Shown here piece by piece: positions 34,490 to 44,548 of a stretch of DNA of 64,000 bases. The position numbers and the translations under genes were made by a program. Source of the stretch: an uncultured bacterium (lineage in GTDB: Bacteria; Bacteroidota; Bacteroidia; Chitinophagales; Chitinophagaceae); the NCBI GenBank assembly GCA_903920455.1, contig CAIXLY010000007.1, positions 87,190 to 151,189 of the forward strand, given 5' to 3'. The notes beneath the pieces are model-generated. The model worked only from the letters and a program-made list of their open reading frames with translations, did not search any database and was not told the origin of the DNA. Each line of letters begins with the position of its first letter. Position 1 is the first letter of the stretch.

Positions 34490-34732
34490 TCAATTAAGGG
34501 ATGTAAAATATTGGTAGTGCTTGGCAACCATTTGAGCACTTAAACCACTCCAAAAACCACGTCGGGTTACTTCAAGATTATGCCCAAATAATAACGGCGA
34601 TATGATTGGTCCTTGATTTTTTTTACTGAGGTCGATATGTACAGGAATATGTTGAGCATAAATTCGAACAACCTGCGATGTGAAAAATAAAACAAATATG
34701 ACAAAGCGAAAACCAAATCGAACTAAATTCAT
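34490..34732 (-). pseudogene. Truncated N-terminus of a GH51-like alpha-L-arabinofuranosidase
   Basis: An 80-codon fragment starting MNLVRFGFRFVIFVLFF with a signal peptide, then ISPLLFGHNLEVTRRGFW-SGLSAQMV. The phrase 'LFGHNLE-TR-W-GLSAQ' is the conserved opening of the catalytic domain in GH51-type arabinofuranosidases, which run to 500 or more residues. Here the frame stops after HYQYFTSLN, and the next 138 bases down to the following gene hold no continuation. It is read as the 5' remnant of a deleted gene. It sits 43 bases downstream of a TIM-barrel gene, at the edge of the glycan-degradation island. Confidence 0.6.
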
Positions 34733-34775
34733 GAAGCAAGGTTTGAAGAAAATCAAAAGATGAAGATAGATGAAA

Positions 34776-35708
34776 TCATTTGTACGTATTTGCAGATACC
34801 CTATCACCAAGTGATACCAATATTTTTTTTAGTCCGGTCATATTCATTTTCAGTCCGGTTTCCGCATCTGGATGGGTGTCTTCATTGATGATACCAATTG
34901 GTCCGGCATAGTTGTTATTTCTGACTATACGAATCATCTCTTGCTCACTATCACCCTCACCAATCGGATAAATCCGCCTATCACCCTTCTTCAAACCAGC
35001 TAAGTTCAATGCAAGCAAATAAGGAACTATAGTAGGAAAAAAGTTGGGGAAACGATCTATCTGATCTTGGGCATGGTTGAAGTTATAAACCAAGCCAATA
35101 TTGTTCATCTTCAAATACTGAATAATAGCCAGCTGATTTTCTGGTTCTCCATACCACCCTTCATGGTTATACAAACCCACCTTGCAACCAATGGCACTGG
35201 CTCGATTGGCAATATACTTAACAGCAGATGCAGCAGTTTGAATTTTCTGTTGCTGAGAGAGCGTATCAAATCCTTCGGGGGGAATAAACATATACCAGAT
35301 TTGGGTATTAATCTTTCGCCTGTCCAGGAATTTAAATGTTTCAATTACTCCATATTCACTTGAAGGGTCTGAGCCTGACAATAACCAAAAGGCTTGCAGT
35401 TGTATATGATGTTCATTGAGTTCGTCATACTCCTGATCAAAGGTTGGGACATGATGATCACGCCAATCATAAGCCAACCTGGTAATGCCGATTCCATTTA
35501 GCATTTCAGACCTCTCCACTGGCCCTCTATTTTTTACATCAAAGGGCACAATACACCATGCAATTAGATTTTGTCTTCTAAAATTATCCCTCTTGGGTAT
35601 ACTTTGACTATAGGCACGGTCTGGAATTGCAAAAGCAATCAACTGAAAAGCTACCACTACAAACAGTAGCATTAATTTTCTTTTAAATAAATCGGGATAT
35701 GGCATCAT
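34776..35708 (-). CDS. Exported TIM-barrel protein (sugar isomerase/AP-endonuclease-2 superfamily)
   Basis: A 310-residue protein with a signal peptide in the first ~35 residues (LMLLFVVVAFQLIAFA and RAYSQS). The rest reads as a xylose-isomerase-like TIM barrel, with ITRLAYDWRDHHVPTFDQEYDEL, KVGLYNHEGWYGEPENQ, GLVYNFNHAQDQIDRF and a closing GPIGIINEDTH; the His/Glu/Asp residues in these are probable metal ligands. Exported members are common in Bacteroidota carbohydrate loci; reaction unknown. It lies upstream of the truncated GH51-like fragment on the same strand, suggesting they once formed one operon. Confidence 0.75.
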   Translation of the reverse strand: MMPYPDLFKRKLMLLFVVVAFQLIAFAIPDRAYSQSIPKRDNFRRQNLIAWCIVPFDVKNRGPVERSEMLNGIGITRLAYDWRDHHVPTFDQEYDELNEHHIQLQAFWLLSGSDPSSEYGVIETFKFLDRRKINTQIWYMFIPPEGFDTLSQQQKIQTAASAVKYIANRASAIGCKVGLYNHEGWYGEPENQLAIIQYLKMNNIGLVYNFNHAQDQIDRFPNFFPTIVPYLLALNLAGLKKGDRRIYPIGEGDSEQEMIRIVRNNNYAGPIGIINEDTHPDAETGLKMNMTGLKKILVSLGDRVSANTYK

Positions 35709-35900
35709 ATAAAGCAGTTAAGTCGGCAATTACTAATATACAAGAAATAATAGTATTAAACCCACTACTGATTTGCAGATATTATAACGAATGAAATCTA
35801 GTGATAATCAATCCTTTTAAGTCAGCCAGAATGATTAAGAAAGTAACGGAAACTTACTCGGGTGATTGATTATAGGTTGGGCAGAAAAATTATTTATAGT

Positions 35901-36521
35901 TCAGTTAGAGTAATCAAGACGCAGCTTATAAAAAAATTCTTGTTCAAGAACCTCCCTAACTTCACCAGGTTTTAATTCCCCAAGACTGAGTTCTTCAATA
36001 GAAATCCTAATTAGTCTCTTGCAGGGATGCCCTATTGCAGTCATCATTTTCCTAACTTGATGAAATTTACCCTCAGTTAAGACCACCTCAATCCAGGTAT
36101 TGGGAACATTCGGGTGCAACTCATATCCAGATGAAAATAAGCCTTCGGGTTGTTTGACAATAACGGCGTCACAAGGCTTTGTAGTGTACTCAGTATCGGT
36201 AGTGATTGGTATCAGTACACCAGACTTCAGTTTAGCCAATGCCTCCTCAGAGACGATTCCCCGAACTTGGACTAAATACTTTCTTGCATGTGGCACCTTG
36301 CCTTGAAACAACAAGCGGGTGATTTTTTTATTGGTTGTCAACAACAACAATCCCTCAGAATTCTTATCAAGTCTTCCTATTGCATGTATGCCTTCTGGAA
36401 ATGAAAAGTCAATGTCACCCAATAGTGCCAGCTGGTGGCTGCTAATGAACTGAGAGACCATATCATATGGCTTGTTTAATATAAAGTATCGATAACCCTC
36501 CATGATAAAATAGTGGTACAA
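35901..36521 (-). CDS. Pseudouridine synthase, RsuA/RluE family
   Basis: A 206-residue rRNA pseudouridine synthase. It begins RYFILNKPYDMVSQF (motif I), contains the catalytic Asp in HAIGRLDKNSEGLLLLT (motif II), then GKVPHARKYLVQVRG, WIEVVLTEGKFHQVRKMMTAIGHP and LIRISIEELSLGELKPGEVREV. It lacks an N-terminal S4 domain, which together with its length places it nearest the RluE subgroup (23S rRNA, helix 88 region in E. coli). The target in this organism is inferred. It is a single gene, divergent from the fucosidase. Confidence 0.92.
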   Translation of the reverse strand: MYHYFIMEGYRYFILNKPYDMVSQFISSHQLALLGDIDFSFPEGIHAIGRLDKNSEGLLLLTTNKKITRLLFQGKVPHARKYLVQVRGIVSEEALAKLKSGVLIPITTDTEYTTKPCDAVIVKQPEGLFSSGYELHPNVPNTWIEVVLTEGKFHQVRKMMTAIGHPCKRLIRISIEELSLGELKPGEVREVLEQEFFYKLRLDYSN

Positions 36522-36593
36522 TTAAGTCTAGAATAGAAGAATAGATAACTTAAATTAGCTTATCAATCTAAGCAAAGAAACAAAAAATCTCTT

Positions 36594-37937
36594 ATGAAAA
36601 AGATTAGTCTATTCCTTATTACATATACTGGCCTGTGTATGCTTGTTAACGGCCAGAACAAGAATATATTACCAAGTAAAGAACAAGTAAAATATCTGCA
36701 AAAAGAGATTGGGGTAATCATACACCTGGATATCAATATATATGCTCCAGAAACTTTTGACTACGCCAAAAAAGAAACACTTCCCCCAGCGTCTTCTTTT
36801 AACCCGTCGCGTATTGACACTGACCAATGGATAAGGGCAGCTAAATCAGCTGGGGCAAGGTATGCTGTACTGACTGCAAAACATGGAACTGGATTTGCCT
36901 TATGGCATACAAAAGCCAATGCATATCATACGGGCAATTCACCGATAGAAATCGATGTGGTAAAATCGTTTATTAAATCGTGCAAAAAATATGGTTTAAA
37001 ACCAGGCATATACTACAACACCAACATGAATACCTTTTATGGTGCCGGCTATACTCCAATGACTGAAGAAAAAAGATTGGAGTTCAACGAAGTGGTATAT
37101 CAACAGCTTTCGGAACTGTGGGGAAACTATGGAAAGTTGTTTGAAATATGGTTTGATGGTGGTCTTATGTCTGATCCAAAAACAGGGATACTGGATAGGG
37201 TTACTGTCCTCCTTGAGCAGAACCAGCCTAATGCTTTGTTGTTTGGAGGATTATCTGGGATGAACAACCTAGTAAGATGGGTGGGCAATGAAGATGGAAG
37301 AACCCCATATCCACATTGGAATCAAAACTTCCTGAGCAATGTTGCTGGAGATGGATCCGAAACAGACAATCAATACCATGGAGACCCTGACGGCGATGTA
37401 TGGATGCCCGGAGAAGCAGATTTCCCCAATCGCAAGAAAACAGCATGGAATGGCGGATGGCTTTGGAGATCAAATGAAGATCATCACCTTTTCCAATCTG
37501 ATGAATTATTAGATAGATTTTATACTTCGGTAGGAAGAAATTCTAATATGATGATGGGTATGGCAATAGACACATCAGGACTATTCCCTGAAAAAGATGC
37601 AAGGATATTTGAAGAGTTCGGTACTAAATTAAAGCAAAGAGAAAATAAGAAAATAGCAACAACAAGTGGGAGGGGAAATGTCGTCATCCTAAAAATTAGA
37701 GATAGTTCAACAATTAATCAAGTAGAAATACAAGAAGACATTAAAAAAGGTCAGCGAGTAAGAAAGTATCAAATTGATGCCCGAGTTGATAGAGAATGGA
37801 AGAAAGTATGCGAGGGGACATCGATAGGATACAAAAGAATACAATTTGTTGATGCCGTTATTACACCTGAACTTAGAATTACTATTACTGAAACTTCAGG
37901 AATGCCAATCCTCAAGAGTTTTACAGCTTACCATTAG
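36594..37937 (+). CDS. Alpha-L-fucosidase, GH29
   Basis: A 447-residue secreted or periplasmic fucosidase. The signal peptide ends near VNGQ (residue 21). The GH29 barrel shows ARYAVLTAKHGTGFALWHT, KYGLKPGIYYNTNMN and the nucleophile region LFEIWFDGGLM (Asp in WFDGG). A C-terminal beta-sandwich (about 350-447) ends the protein, as in many family members. By family it cleaves alpha-L-fucose from glycan non-reducing ends. It is transcribed opposite to the large CAZyme operon but lies at its margin, so fucose may feed the sugar-acid route encoded there (inference). Confidence 0.93.
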   Translation: MKKISLFLITYTGLCMLVNGQNKNILPSKEQVKYLQKEIGVIIHLDINIYAPETFDYAKKETLPPASSFNPSRIDTDQWIRAAKSAGARYAVLTAKHGTGFALWHTKANAYHTGNSPIEIDVVKSFIKSCKKYGLKPGIYYNTNMNTFYGAGYTPMTEEKRLEFNEVVYQQLSELWGNYGKLFEIWFDGGLMSDPKTGILDRVTVLLEQNQPNALLFGGLSGMNNLVRWVGNEDGRTPYPHWNQNFLSNVAGDGSETDNQYHGDPDGDVWMPGEADFPNRKKTAWNGGWLWRSNEDHHLFQSDELLDRFYTSVGRNSNMMMGMAIDTSGLFPEKDARIFEEFGTKLKQRENKKIATTSGRGNVVILKIRDSSTINQVEIQEDIKKGQRVRKYQIDARVDREWKKVCEGTSIGYKRIQFVDAVITPELRITITETSGMPILKSFTAYH

Positions 37938-37978
37938 AGATGAATTCAATGAAGCATTGCAGGTACGCAACCAATCGT

Positions 37979-39070
37979 TCATGTGATTCTTGGCTTGATG
38001 ACAGTTGGCGCAAGCGTAAATAACCATTGCATTTTTAGCTTAACAAATAAATTATACGCAACAATTGGAAGAATTATCCCTGAAAATAACAGCGCAATTA
38101 ATAAAAAAGGAACCGAACTAATCAAACATATCTTAACCAGAAATATCCTAACAGCAGCCATCAGAATAATCTGCATACAAAAAATATATACGGAGTGATA
38201 GCCAATAATACGAATGTAGTTGGCTTTATTAAGACCAGTAAGGATGAATGATATGTTGATTGAAAGAAGACAACCTATAAAAGCTACCAACAGATAGAAA
38301 AAAGGCATCGTGTGTTCTACATAATAATTGTCCTGATGAAACATATTGATATCAGTAAATATATACTGAACAAGAATAAAGATGGGCAGCAGAAAGAAAA
38401 GAAGTCCATAAGAAGAAAGGAGTTTTTTACTCCTATTAGAATTAATCGATGTAGAAATAAAATCACCAATACCGAAAAAAAGATAGTATTGTAAAATATC
38501 CATTAGAAATCCGAGATAAATAAAATGTTGCCTAAGTAGAGAAACCGCAAAATACATAACAAGCCCTAATATCAACTGCAGATAGATATTGAGTTTTATT
38601 TTAATCTTCAACACAGCATAAATTAACCCCACAAAAAATAAAGCATTTAGATACCAAAACTGTCCTGTTCGCCTTGGGTCTATAATGAGTGATAAGTAAT
38701 CACTTGGAGCATAAACAGTATTCGTAAAGGGTGAAAAAATAATTTGCAATGTAAGCTGGATAGCACCCCAGACCAACATAGGATAAAGAATATTTTGTAC
38801 CCTTACTTTGGCATATTTACCCAACCCCCTTTTTGCTATGCTTGAAGAGAAAAAAATACCAGAAGCAATAAAGAAAAGTGGCATTCTAAATCCAAATAAA
38901 AAAACATTGATGTACTCAAGTACGGGATAACTTGCTACATCTAAACCAGAATTAGAAAGTGATTCATAGCAATGTCGAAAAGAAACCAAGATGATGCTAA
39001 TTCCTTTGTCATAATCAAGCCATGAATCGCGCCTTAGTTCAGACTGATCAAATCTTTGTAAAAACCCCAC
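37979..39070 (-). CDS. Membrane acyltransferase, acyltransferase-3 family
   Basis: A 363-residue protein with about ten membrane helices. The opening DSWLDYDKGISIILVSFRHCYE carries the conserved His of the Acyl_transf_3 family, and NVFLFGFRMPLFFIASGIFF follows with its typical Arg; RTGQFWYLNALFFVG is the third hallmark. Members O-acetylate or succinylate surface sugars, glycopeptides or osmoregulated glucans. The start codon is GTG at 39070. It follows GH31 on the same strand after 310 bases, so it may be outside that operon. The acceptor is unknown. Confidence 0.85.
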   Translation of the reverse strand: MGFLQRFDQSELRRDSWLDYDKGISIILVSFRHCYESLSNSGLDVASYPVLEYINVFLFGFRMPLFFIASGIFFSSSIAKRGLGKYAKVRVQNILYPMLVWGAIQLTLQIIFSPFTNTVYAPSDYLSLIIDPRRTGQFWYLNALFFVGLIYAVLKIKIKLNIYLQLILGLVMYFAVSLLRQHFIYLGFLMDILQYYLFFGIGDFISTSINSNRSKKLLSSYGLLFFLLPIFILVQYIFTDINMFHQDNYYVEHTMPFFYLLVAFIGCLLSINISFILTGLNKANYIRIIGYHSVYIFCMQIILMAAVRIFLVKICLISSVPFLLIALLFSGIILPIVAYNLFVKLKMQWLFTLAPTVIKPRIT

Positions 39071-39380
39071 ATTTGATGTTTAGAAATTAACAGATACCCC
39101 ACCATTCAATTCCAAATTAATTGGACAGATCATTAAGCGGGGTTAGGCAACATCGTTTCTACATAGATAGAAAGAGGAGGTTCTCTTGCATAAAGAAAAC
39201 GAAAAGAAATAATGCCGAAGATGATGAGATAATAATAAAAGACTAGAGCTATAGAATCATAGTTTCGGTCATGAAAAAAGCAAATTTTGATTGCTATTAA
39301 TCACAGCAGAGAACCTGCAATATCGGCAAGGATATGATTTGCTTGCTTATAAGCGTCTTTATAAACTACTAAATGTTAAC
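39071..39380. other. Gene-free stretch between GH31 and the acyltransferase
   Basis: 310 bases, A+T-rich, without a credible frame on either strand. It contains a short palindrome, CCAATTAATTGG-like, near 39110-39125. No clear terminator or -7 box was found. Confidence 0.4.
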
Positions 39381-41534
39381 TTATTTTTTGAAGTCCCAAC
39401 TTATGGAACCAAGATTATCAGGCTTCCCCTTTTCAGCAGGAGATACAGTACCCTTTAGTTCGCCCTTTTTATTCCGTTTTACTGAAATTTTTCTCCAAGA
39501 GAAATCCCCTTTCTCATAATCAAATGTTTTTCCATCATCGTCATAGAGGTTATAATCAGATTCTTTATCGCCATAATGGCGAATGACGATATCGAACTTG
39601 CCATCAGAGACTGAAGAAACTGTTGCCATCGGAATAATCCCCCCATCACGAACAAATACAGGAATACGATCTAGACCCGGACTAACAGTAATCACCTGAC
39701 TCTCTCCCACCAGCTTGCCTGTAAAGAAATCATACCACTTGCCTTTTGGAAGCACTACTTCTCTTTTGGTCTCCCCAGTAAAAAGTGGGGCGATGAGCAG
39801 ATGATCTCCGACCATATACTGATCTTTGATTTCACGCTTCTTAGCCATTGCATATGGATTGTCGACAGAATTTAATTCACCAGTCTCAGACTTATCCTCT
39901 ACCGAAAAGCCATCAACCAAATTCATAGCCCGAAAAGGAGGCCTGCCATAAAAAGTATACTCTGCAAAGCAGGTATAGAGATAAGGAATCAACTGCATTC
40001 TAAGGTTGGCGACATCAGCAACTTGCTTCTCAACCTCCGGAAAAGACCAGGGCTTTGTACCATCCGCCCATGCATTGAGCATTGCCATTGGTGAAAAACA
40101 TACTGTTTGCATCCTACGCAACCATTCTTCTGCAGTTGCAGACCCACGTACTTCGGGAGTCCAAAGTGTTCCGATAAAAGAACTGTTGATCAACGCCGTA
40201 ATAAAATCTTTATGGCTATAATAGTCGTTATAAATTACAAATGGAAAGGATGTAGCTCCAGCATTAGAGGCCCTAACCAATCCATAGGTTCGCTTATTTT
40301 CTGCCCGATACAACTGAGTGAAATTCTTTTGCATCATTAATCCATAAGACTGCCTCATGATTTCTGAAGGAACGCCAGAGGGAAATCTTGTTACATCTGG
40401 CCATAGCCAAAAATCAAAACCATCATTCTCATCCATCTTAAAACCGCTAACTCCAAGATTCAAGAGATTATCCTTAAAATGCTTTCCAACCAATTGAGTG
40501 GCTTCTTTCATAGCATAATCAGGAACATAGCCAGTCCATACCGTATGAGAGGCAGTATAGGGCTTTAATGAACTGATTAATTTGCTGCTAGGCGCTACAT
40601 AGGGATTGATCCATAGGTTGGTATAAATGCCCTTGCCTTTTAATTTACTGATGAGGCCTTGAGGATCAGGAAATCTCTTCGTGTCCCACTCGTAGGTACA
40701 TGGATACGACTTGCTCTGCCATCCAGGTTCTAGTCCGATTACAGTAAGTGGAAATTTATGCTCTTCAAAGCCCCTCACTTCATTGAGCAAATCTTGATCG
40801 CTAAACAAGGTTGGAGTACGGTGCCAGAATCCTAATCCCCATTTTGGAGGAAGGCAACCACCACCCTGATAAAGATTAAACCTGCTGACTGCGTCAAGGG
40901 TAGTTGGGCCACCAAAAACATAAAGTTCAACTCCTTCGGCAGGGACCAACACTTCTACGTTATCGGAATAAGGAGAGGCAGACCACTGTGGATCTGAATT
41001 CCTATCGGTGGAGACTGGAGGATGCTTGCTATCTGCACGAACACCAGTACCTACCCATACATCAAGATACCGGGCAGAGTTGATGAATACTCCATATCCT
41101 TTTGAGGAAACATAAAAAGGAACAGGTGCATGCGTTCTTCCATTATCTATTCCATCATAATGGTCAACATGCAGTCTGAGAATACGTCCTCGCTGTTCAA
41201 CAGTTTTAAAATTTAAACCCAATCCAAATATCTTCTCTGCTTCATCAAGCGGAAAACGCAAATATGTTTTGCCATCATACAACTCAACCTTGATTTCATT
41301 TTCTTCGAGTGGAAAATCAACCGGCAACATGGCATTGATAGCAGAAGTTTTTGGGGCTACGCCTGAGACTGTCAGGAAATTCATAGCCTCTGGCCTACCT
41401 GCTTCGGCCTTCCAAACTCCGTTGGCGATTTTCTGCCATACCAATGGCATGGCTTGGGAATTGGCAGAGAGAGAAAAAGAAAATGAAAGAACAATAACTT
41501 GAGCAATGGCAAAAAAGCGTTTCCAAATTTTCAT
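39381..41534 (-). CDS. Glycoside hydrolase family 31 (alpha-glucosidase/alpha-xylosidase type)
   Basis: A 717-residue exported GH31 enzyme. The signal peptide is residues 1-27 (ending ANSQA). An N-terminal beta-sandwich is followed by the barrel with GLGFWHRTPTLFSDQDLLNEVRGFEE, VIGLEPGWQSKSYPCTYEWD and the catalytic nucleophile region LGVSGFKMDENDGFDFW. C-terminal beta domains follow with GKWYDFFTGKLV and YNLYDDDGKTFDYEKGDF. Specificity (glucose, xylose, or sulfoquinovose) cannot be fixed by eye. It is the last gene of the ten-gene operon, 51 bases after the cytochrome c protein gene. Confidence 0.92.
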   Translation of the reverse strand: MKIWKRFFAIAQVIVLSFSFSLSANSQAMPLVWQKIANGVWKAEAGRPEAMNFLTVSGVAPKTSAINAMLPVDFPLEENEIKVELYDGKTYLRFPLDEAEKIFGLGLNFKTVEQRGRILRLHVDHYDGIDNGRTHAPVPFYVSSKGYGVFINSARYLDVWVGTGVRADSKHPPVSTDRNSDPQWSASPYSDNVEVLVPAEGVELYVFGGPTTLDAVSRFNLYQGGGCLPPKWGLGFWHRTPTLFSDQDLLNEVRGFEEHKFPLTVIGLEPGWQSKSYPCTYEWDTKRFPDPQGLISKLKGKGIYTNLWINPYVAPSSKLISSLKPYTASHTVWTGYVPDYAMKEATQLVGKHFKDNLLNLGVSGFKMDENDGFDFWLWPDVTRFPSGVPSEIMRQSYGLMMQKNFTQLYRAENKRTYGLVRASNAGATSFPFVIYNDYYSHKDFITALINSSFIGTLWTPEVRGSATAEEWLRRMQTVCFSPMAMLNAWADGTKPWSFPEVEKQVADVANLRMQLIPYLYTCFAEYTFYGRPPFRAMNLVDGFSVEDKSETGELNSVDNPYAMAKKREIKDQYMVGDHLLIAPLFTGETKREVVLPKGKWYDFFTGKLVGESQVITVSPGLDRIPVFVRDGGIIPMATVSSVSDGKFDIVIRHYGDKESDYNLYDDDGKTFDYEKGDFSWRKISVKRNKKGELKGTVSPAEKGKPDNLGSISWDFKK

Positions 41535-41585
41535 TCGTATAATTTAAATAGCACTAAGGTTTAATAACAATAATTGTGAATGATT

Positions 41586-44516
41586 CTATTTCATTCCTAA
41601 CAAATACTCTGCAACATTGGCCAAATCATCGCCAGACATGCCCATTGATCCAGGATCAGGCATGAGTGACTTTGTCATCTTTTCACGGCTTTTGATATTG
41701 TCTTTAGGAATTGAATGTCTCTTGCCAGTTGCATCTTTCAACAACAGTGTTTTGCCGTCAGCCAAAAGAAATCCAAAAAAGGTTTCACCGTCTTTTGTAT
41801 TAATTAGCCAAGGCTCATAACCGAACACGATGGAAGCACTTGGATTGATGATGGCATCAAGCAAGGATTCACGATCATATTTTTGGTGGATTTGACTAAG
41901 ATCAGGACCAATCTCTCCGCCCTGCTCCCCTGCACGGTGGCAAGTTGCACAATGTTGAGTAAAGACCTGCTTTCCTTTAAGCGCATCAGGTTTTATTTTT
42001 TTTATGTCGGCGATGGAATACTTCATTCCACCAGCTCGCTTAAAGTAATTGCCTGCCTGAGTTCGAACTGTTTGATCTGGGTTTGTAAAAATTACTGCTT
42101 CAACGGCTGAATCAAGATCTGCAGGAAAAGTCTTGGCAGCCAACATTCCGATAATCATTTGTCCGCCTACCGAATCCTTTGCCATATACTCAGCAGTATT
42201 TTTTCTATCATCAAAAACAATAAGCTCATTTATTATTCTCTCTCTAGCAGCTTTCATTTCGGCTTTCTTCTTTTCCTTTCCTAAGTCCAATCCAATATTT
42301 TTCCAATCCAAATAAGTCATCCAATCATTGTCCTTTCTGAATGCAAGCCAATAATTGGCTTGCTCGGAAACATCCGTCAGGTTACTTTTTGAAAGACTCA
42401 GCATAGCTTCCGCGCCAGACTTGTCATGTACAAACCCCAATGCAGTAATGGCTTTTTTCCGCTCTGCTAAAGGTAAGGAAGGTGAATTTGCCCAGTTTTG
42501 TAATATATAAACAGCAGCAGCAGGATGAAGCCTCCACAACAATTGCGCATATGCTTCATTCCACTTTTCAGGTGATGCATTAATTTTTTCCCTAAACATG
42601 AAATTAAGCTCCGGCCATATGGCTTCATCATCATTTTCAAGTGCTTGTCCGATTGCCTCCAATAAATAAGGATCTTTCCCATCAAATGCTGCAACGATAG
42701 TCAACAGAGCCCCCTTCTTTTTCTTGAGTGGCAGATCTCTAATGGCAGTGACAATTTCTCTTTGTAAAAAGAGAGAAGGCCAAATCTCACCTTTAGACAA
42801 CTTAGGACGGCGCGAATCCATCGGTGTCAAAAAGAATTGATCGATCAGCTCAGCCATTTGATCTGTTGTATACACTCTTCGCAATGACCTCAAAGCTGCT
42901 GCGGCAATACGTGGCTCTTTGCTGTATAACAAAGAGTAGACCTCATCCTGCCCCTTCTTACCAAGCTGTGCGAGCAAACCAATAGCTCTGGCATGATGAT
43001 ATGGATTTTCTGAATTCATCAACGCTTTAACCGGATCGATTACTTTTTCACCCTGACTTTTCAATCGCTCAAAACCTTCATGACGAACGTTGACAGCAGG
43101 ATTTTTGAGGGCTTCGATTTGACCCTCAACAGTACTGAGGTCGATATTTGGAGTTTCCAGTTTTTTATTTCTAGGGGAGATGCGATAGATGCGGCCATGG
43201 CCCTTATTATCTTTCCTCTGATGACCGCCCACTACTGGATCATACCAATCAGCAATATACATTGCGCCGTCGGCACCAATCATCACATCACTTGGACGAA
43301 ACCATTTTGTAGTATCGATATCATTTGCCGCATCATACCATACATATCCTTTGTTGTCGGAAGGTAATGAGCTAATAAAGTTTTGACGCTTGCCAGCGAG
43401 AGCAAAGCCCGCACCGTTCAACTCTGGCTTGTAACCAAAAATAACATTGCGGCCAGCATCTGCACTCAACAGCATTCCGCGGTATTTCTCTCCCAATCCA
43501 TCTCCTTCATTTAGAACAATACCAGTTGGAGCTCCTGCACCACTATTATCACCAACCGGAATAACACCTGGATCTTCCTGATGCCAATGTGCAGTAAACA
43601 TATTTTGATCTGGTCGTTGATCAGCTTGCCATGACCTTGTGCCATCACTGCTGAAAAAACCTGCATTGCCACCCTCCATCAACCAACTAACACGGCATGT
43701 CACTACGCCATCATCATTATCATTCTGCCACATATCACCGTAGGAATCAACGGCTGTTTCATAGCTATTCCTGAATCCATGCCCCAGAACAGTGAGTCCT
43801 GTTCCGTCGGGATTAACACTTAGTTGCAGTCCGCCGACCCAAACTTTACCATCATCACTTTTTTGATTCCCCTCGTTTGTAAGATTGTAAGGTGTGCCCC
43901 CAGTATACAAGCTACCAGAACGGAGTGTCCAACCCGACTTGTCCGTTACCATATGAGGACCAGCATTACCCACATTGAAATAAATCTTGCCATCAGGTCC
44001 GAACACGCCGGAGTGCAAAGCATGATCATGATCCAATCCACCGAAGCCTGTCAGCAATATTTCTTTTTTATCTGCTTTATCGTCGCCATTCTCATCTGTA
44101 TATACGATGAGATTAGGAGAACATGATACGATCACTTTATTACCTACAACAGCTATACCGAGTGGCGAAACAAGGTCGCGGTCCTCAACGAAAACAGTCG
44201 ACTTGTCCGCCTTGCCATCTTTATCCGTATCCTCCAGAATGATCACCCTATCGCCATTTGCATGATGCAAGTCCTTGATGGAATCATTATTAAAATTCCT
44301 GTAGTTCACTGCTTCAGTGACCCATATTCTTCCCTTAAGATCCACATCCATGTTGGTAGGATTATAGAACATCGGACTTTCCGCCCAGAGCTCAACTTTT
44401 AAGTCGCCTGGAAGATATAGACCAAGAGGGTCTTTAGAAATGACATCATCATTTTTACAAGATGATGAGGCTACAACAATCAAAAAAATTAGGGTGATAT
44501 AATTCAATTTTTTCAT
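41586..44516 (-). CDS. Lipoprotein with beta-propeller, HEAT repeats and c-type cytochrome domain
   Basis: A 976-residue membrane-anchored protein with lipobox ASSSC about 20 residues from the ATG at 44516 (preferred to a TTG at 44531). The N-terminal half is a sorbosone-dehydrogenase/PQQ-like propeller (LKVELWAESPMFYNPTNMDVD, RIWVTEAVNYRNF). The middle (~470-800) is helical, HEAT-like. The C-terminus holds a heme c site CATCHRAG followed by GEIGPDLSQIHQKYDRESLL, the 'putative heme-binding' domain best known from Planctomycetes and Verrucomicrobia. By architecture it should be an extracytoplasmic dehydrogenase or electron-transfer protein acting on a sugar. The substrate is unproven; the neighbouring isomerase and lactonase genes suggest an oxidative sugar step. 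Confidence 0.85.
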   Translation of the reverse strand: MKKLNYITLIFLIVVASSSCKNDDVISKDPLGLYLPGDLKVELWAESPMFYNPTNMDVDLKGRIWVTEAVNYRNFNNDSIKDLHHANGDRVIILEDTDKDGKADKSTVFVEDRDLVSPLGIAVVGNKVIVSCSPNLIVYTDENGDDKADKKEILLTGFGGLDHDHALHSGVFGPDGKIYFNVGNAGPHMVTDKSGWTLRSGSLYTGGTPYNLTNEGNQKSDDGKVWVGGLQLSVNPDGTGLTVLGHGFRNSYETAVDSYGDMWQNDNDDGVVTCRVSWLMEGGNAGFFSSDGTRSWQADQRPDQNMFTAHWHQEDPGVIPVGDNSGAGAPTGIVLNEGDGLGEKYRGMLLSADAGRNVIFGYKPELNGAGFALAGKRQNFISSLPSDNKGYVWYDAANDIDTTKWFRPSDVMIGADGAMYIADWYDPVVGGHQRKDNKGHGRIYRISPRNKKLETPNIDLSTVEGQIEALKNPAVNVRHEGFERLKSQGEKVIDPVKALMNSENPYHHARAIGLLAQLGKKGQDEVYSLLYSKEPRIAAAALRSLRRVYTTDQMAELIDQFFLTPMDSRRPKLSKGEIWPSLFLQREIVTAIRDLPLKKKKGALLTIVAAFDGKDPYLLEAIGQALENDDEAIWPELNFMFREKINASPEKWNEAYAQLLWRLHPAAAVYILQNWANSPSLPLAERKKAITALGFVHDKSGAEAMLSLSKSNLTDVSEQANYWLAFRKDNDWMTYLDWKNIGLDLGKEKKKAEMKAARERIINELIVFDDRKNTAEYMAKDSVGGQMIIGMLAAKTFPADLDSAVEAVIFTNPDQTVRTQAGNYFKRAGGMKYSIADIKKIKPDALKGKQVFTQHCATCHRAGEQGGEIGPDLSQIHQKYDRESLLDAIINPSASIVFGYEPWLINTKDGETFFGFLLADGKTLLLKDATGKRHSIPKDNIKSREKMTKSLMPDPGSMGMSGDDLANVAEYLLGMK

Positions 44517-44548
44517 GAGTCTTGATTTCAATTATTTATTGGCAAAAG

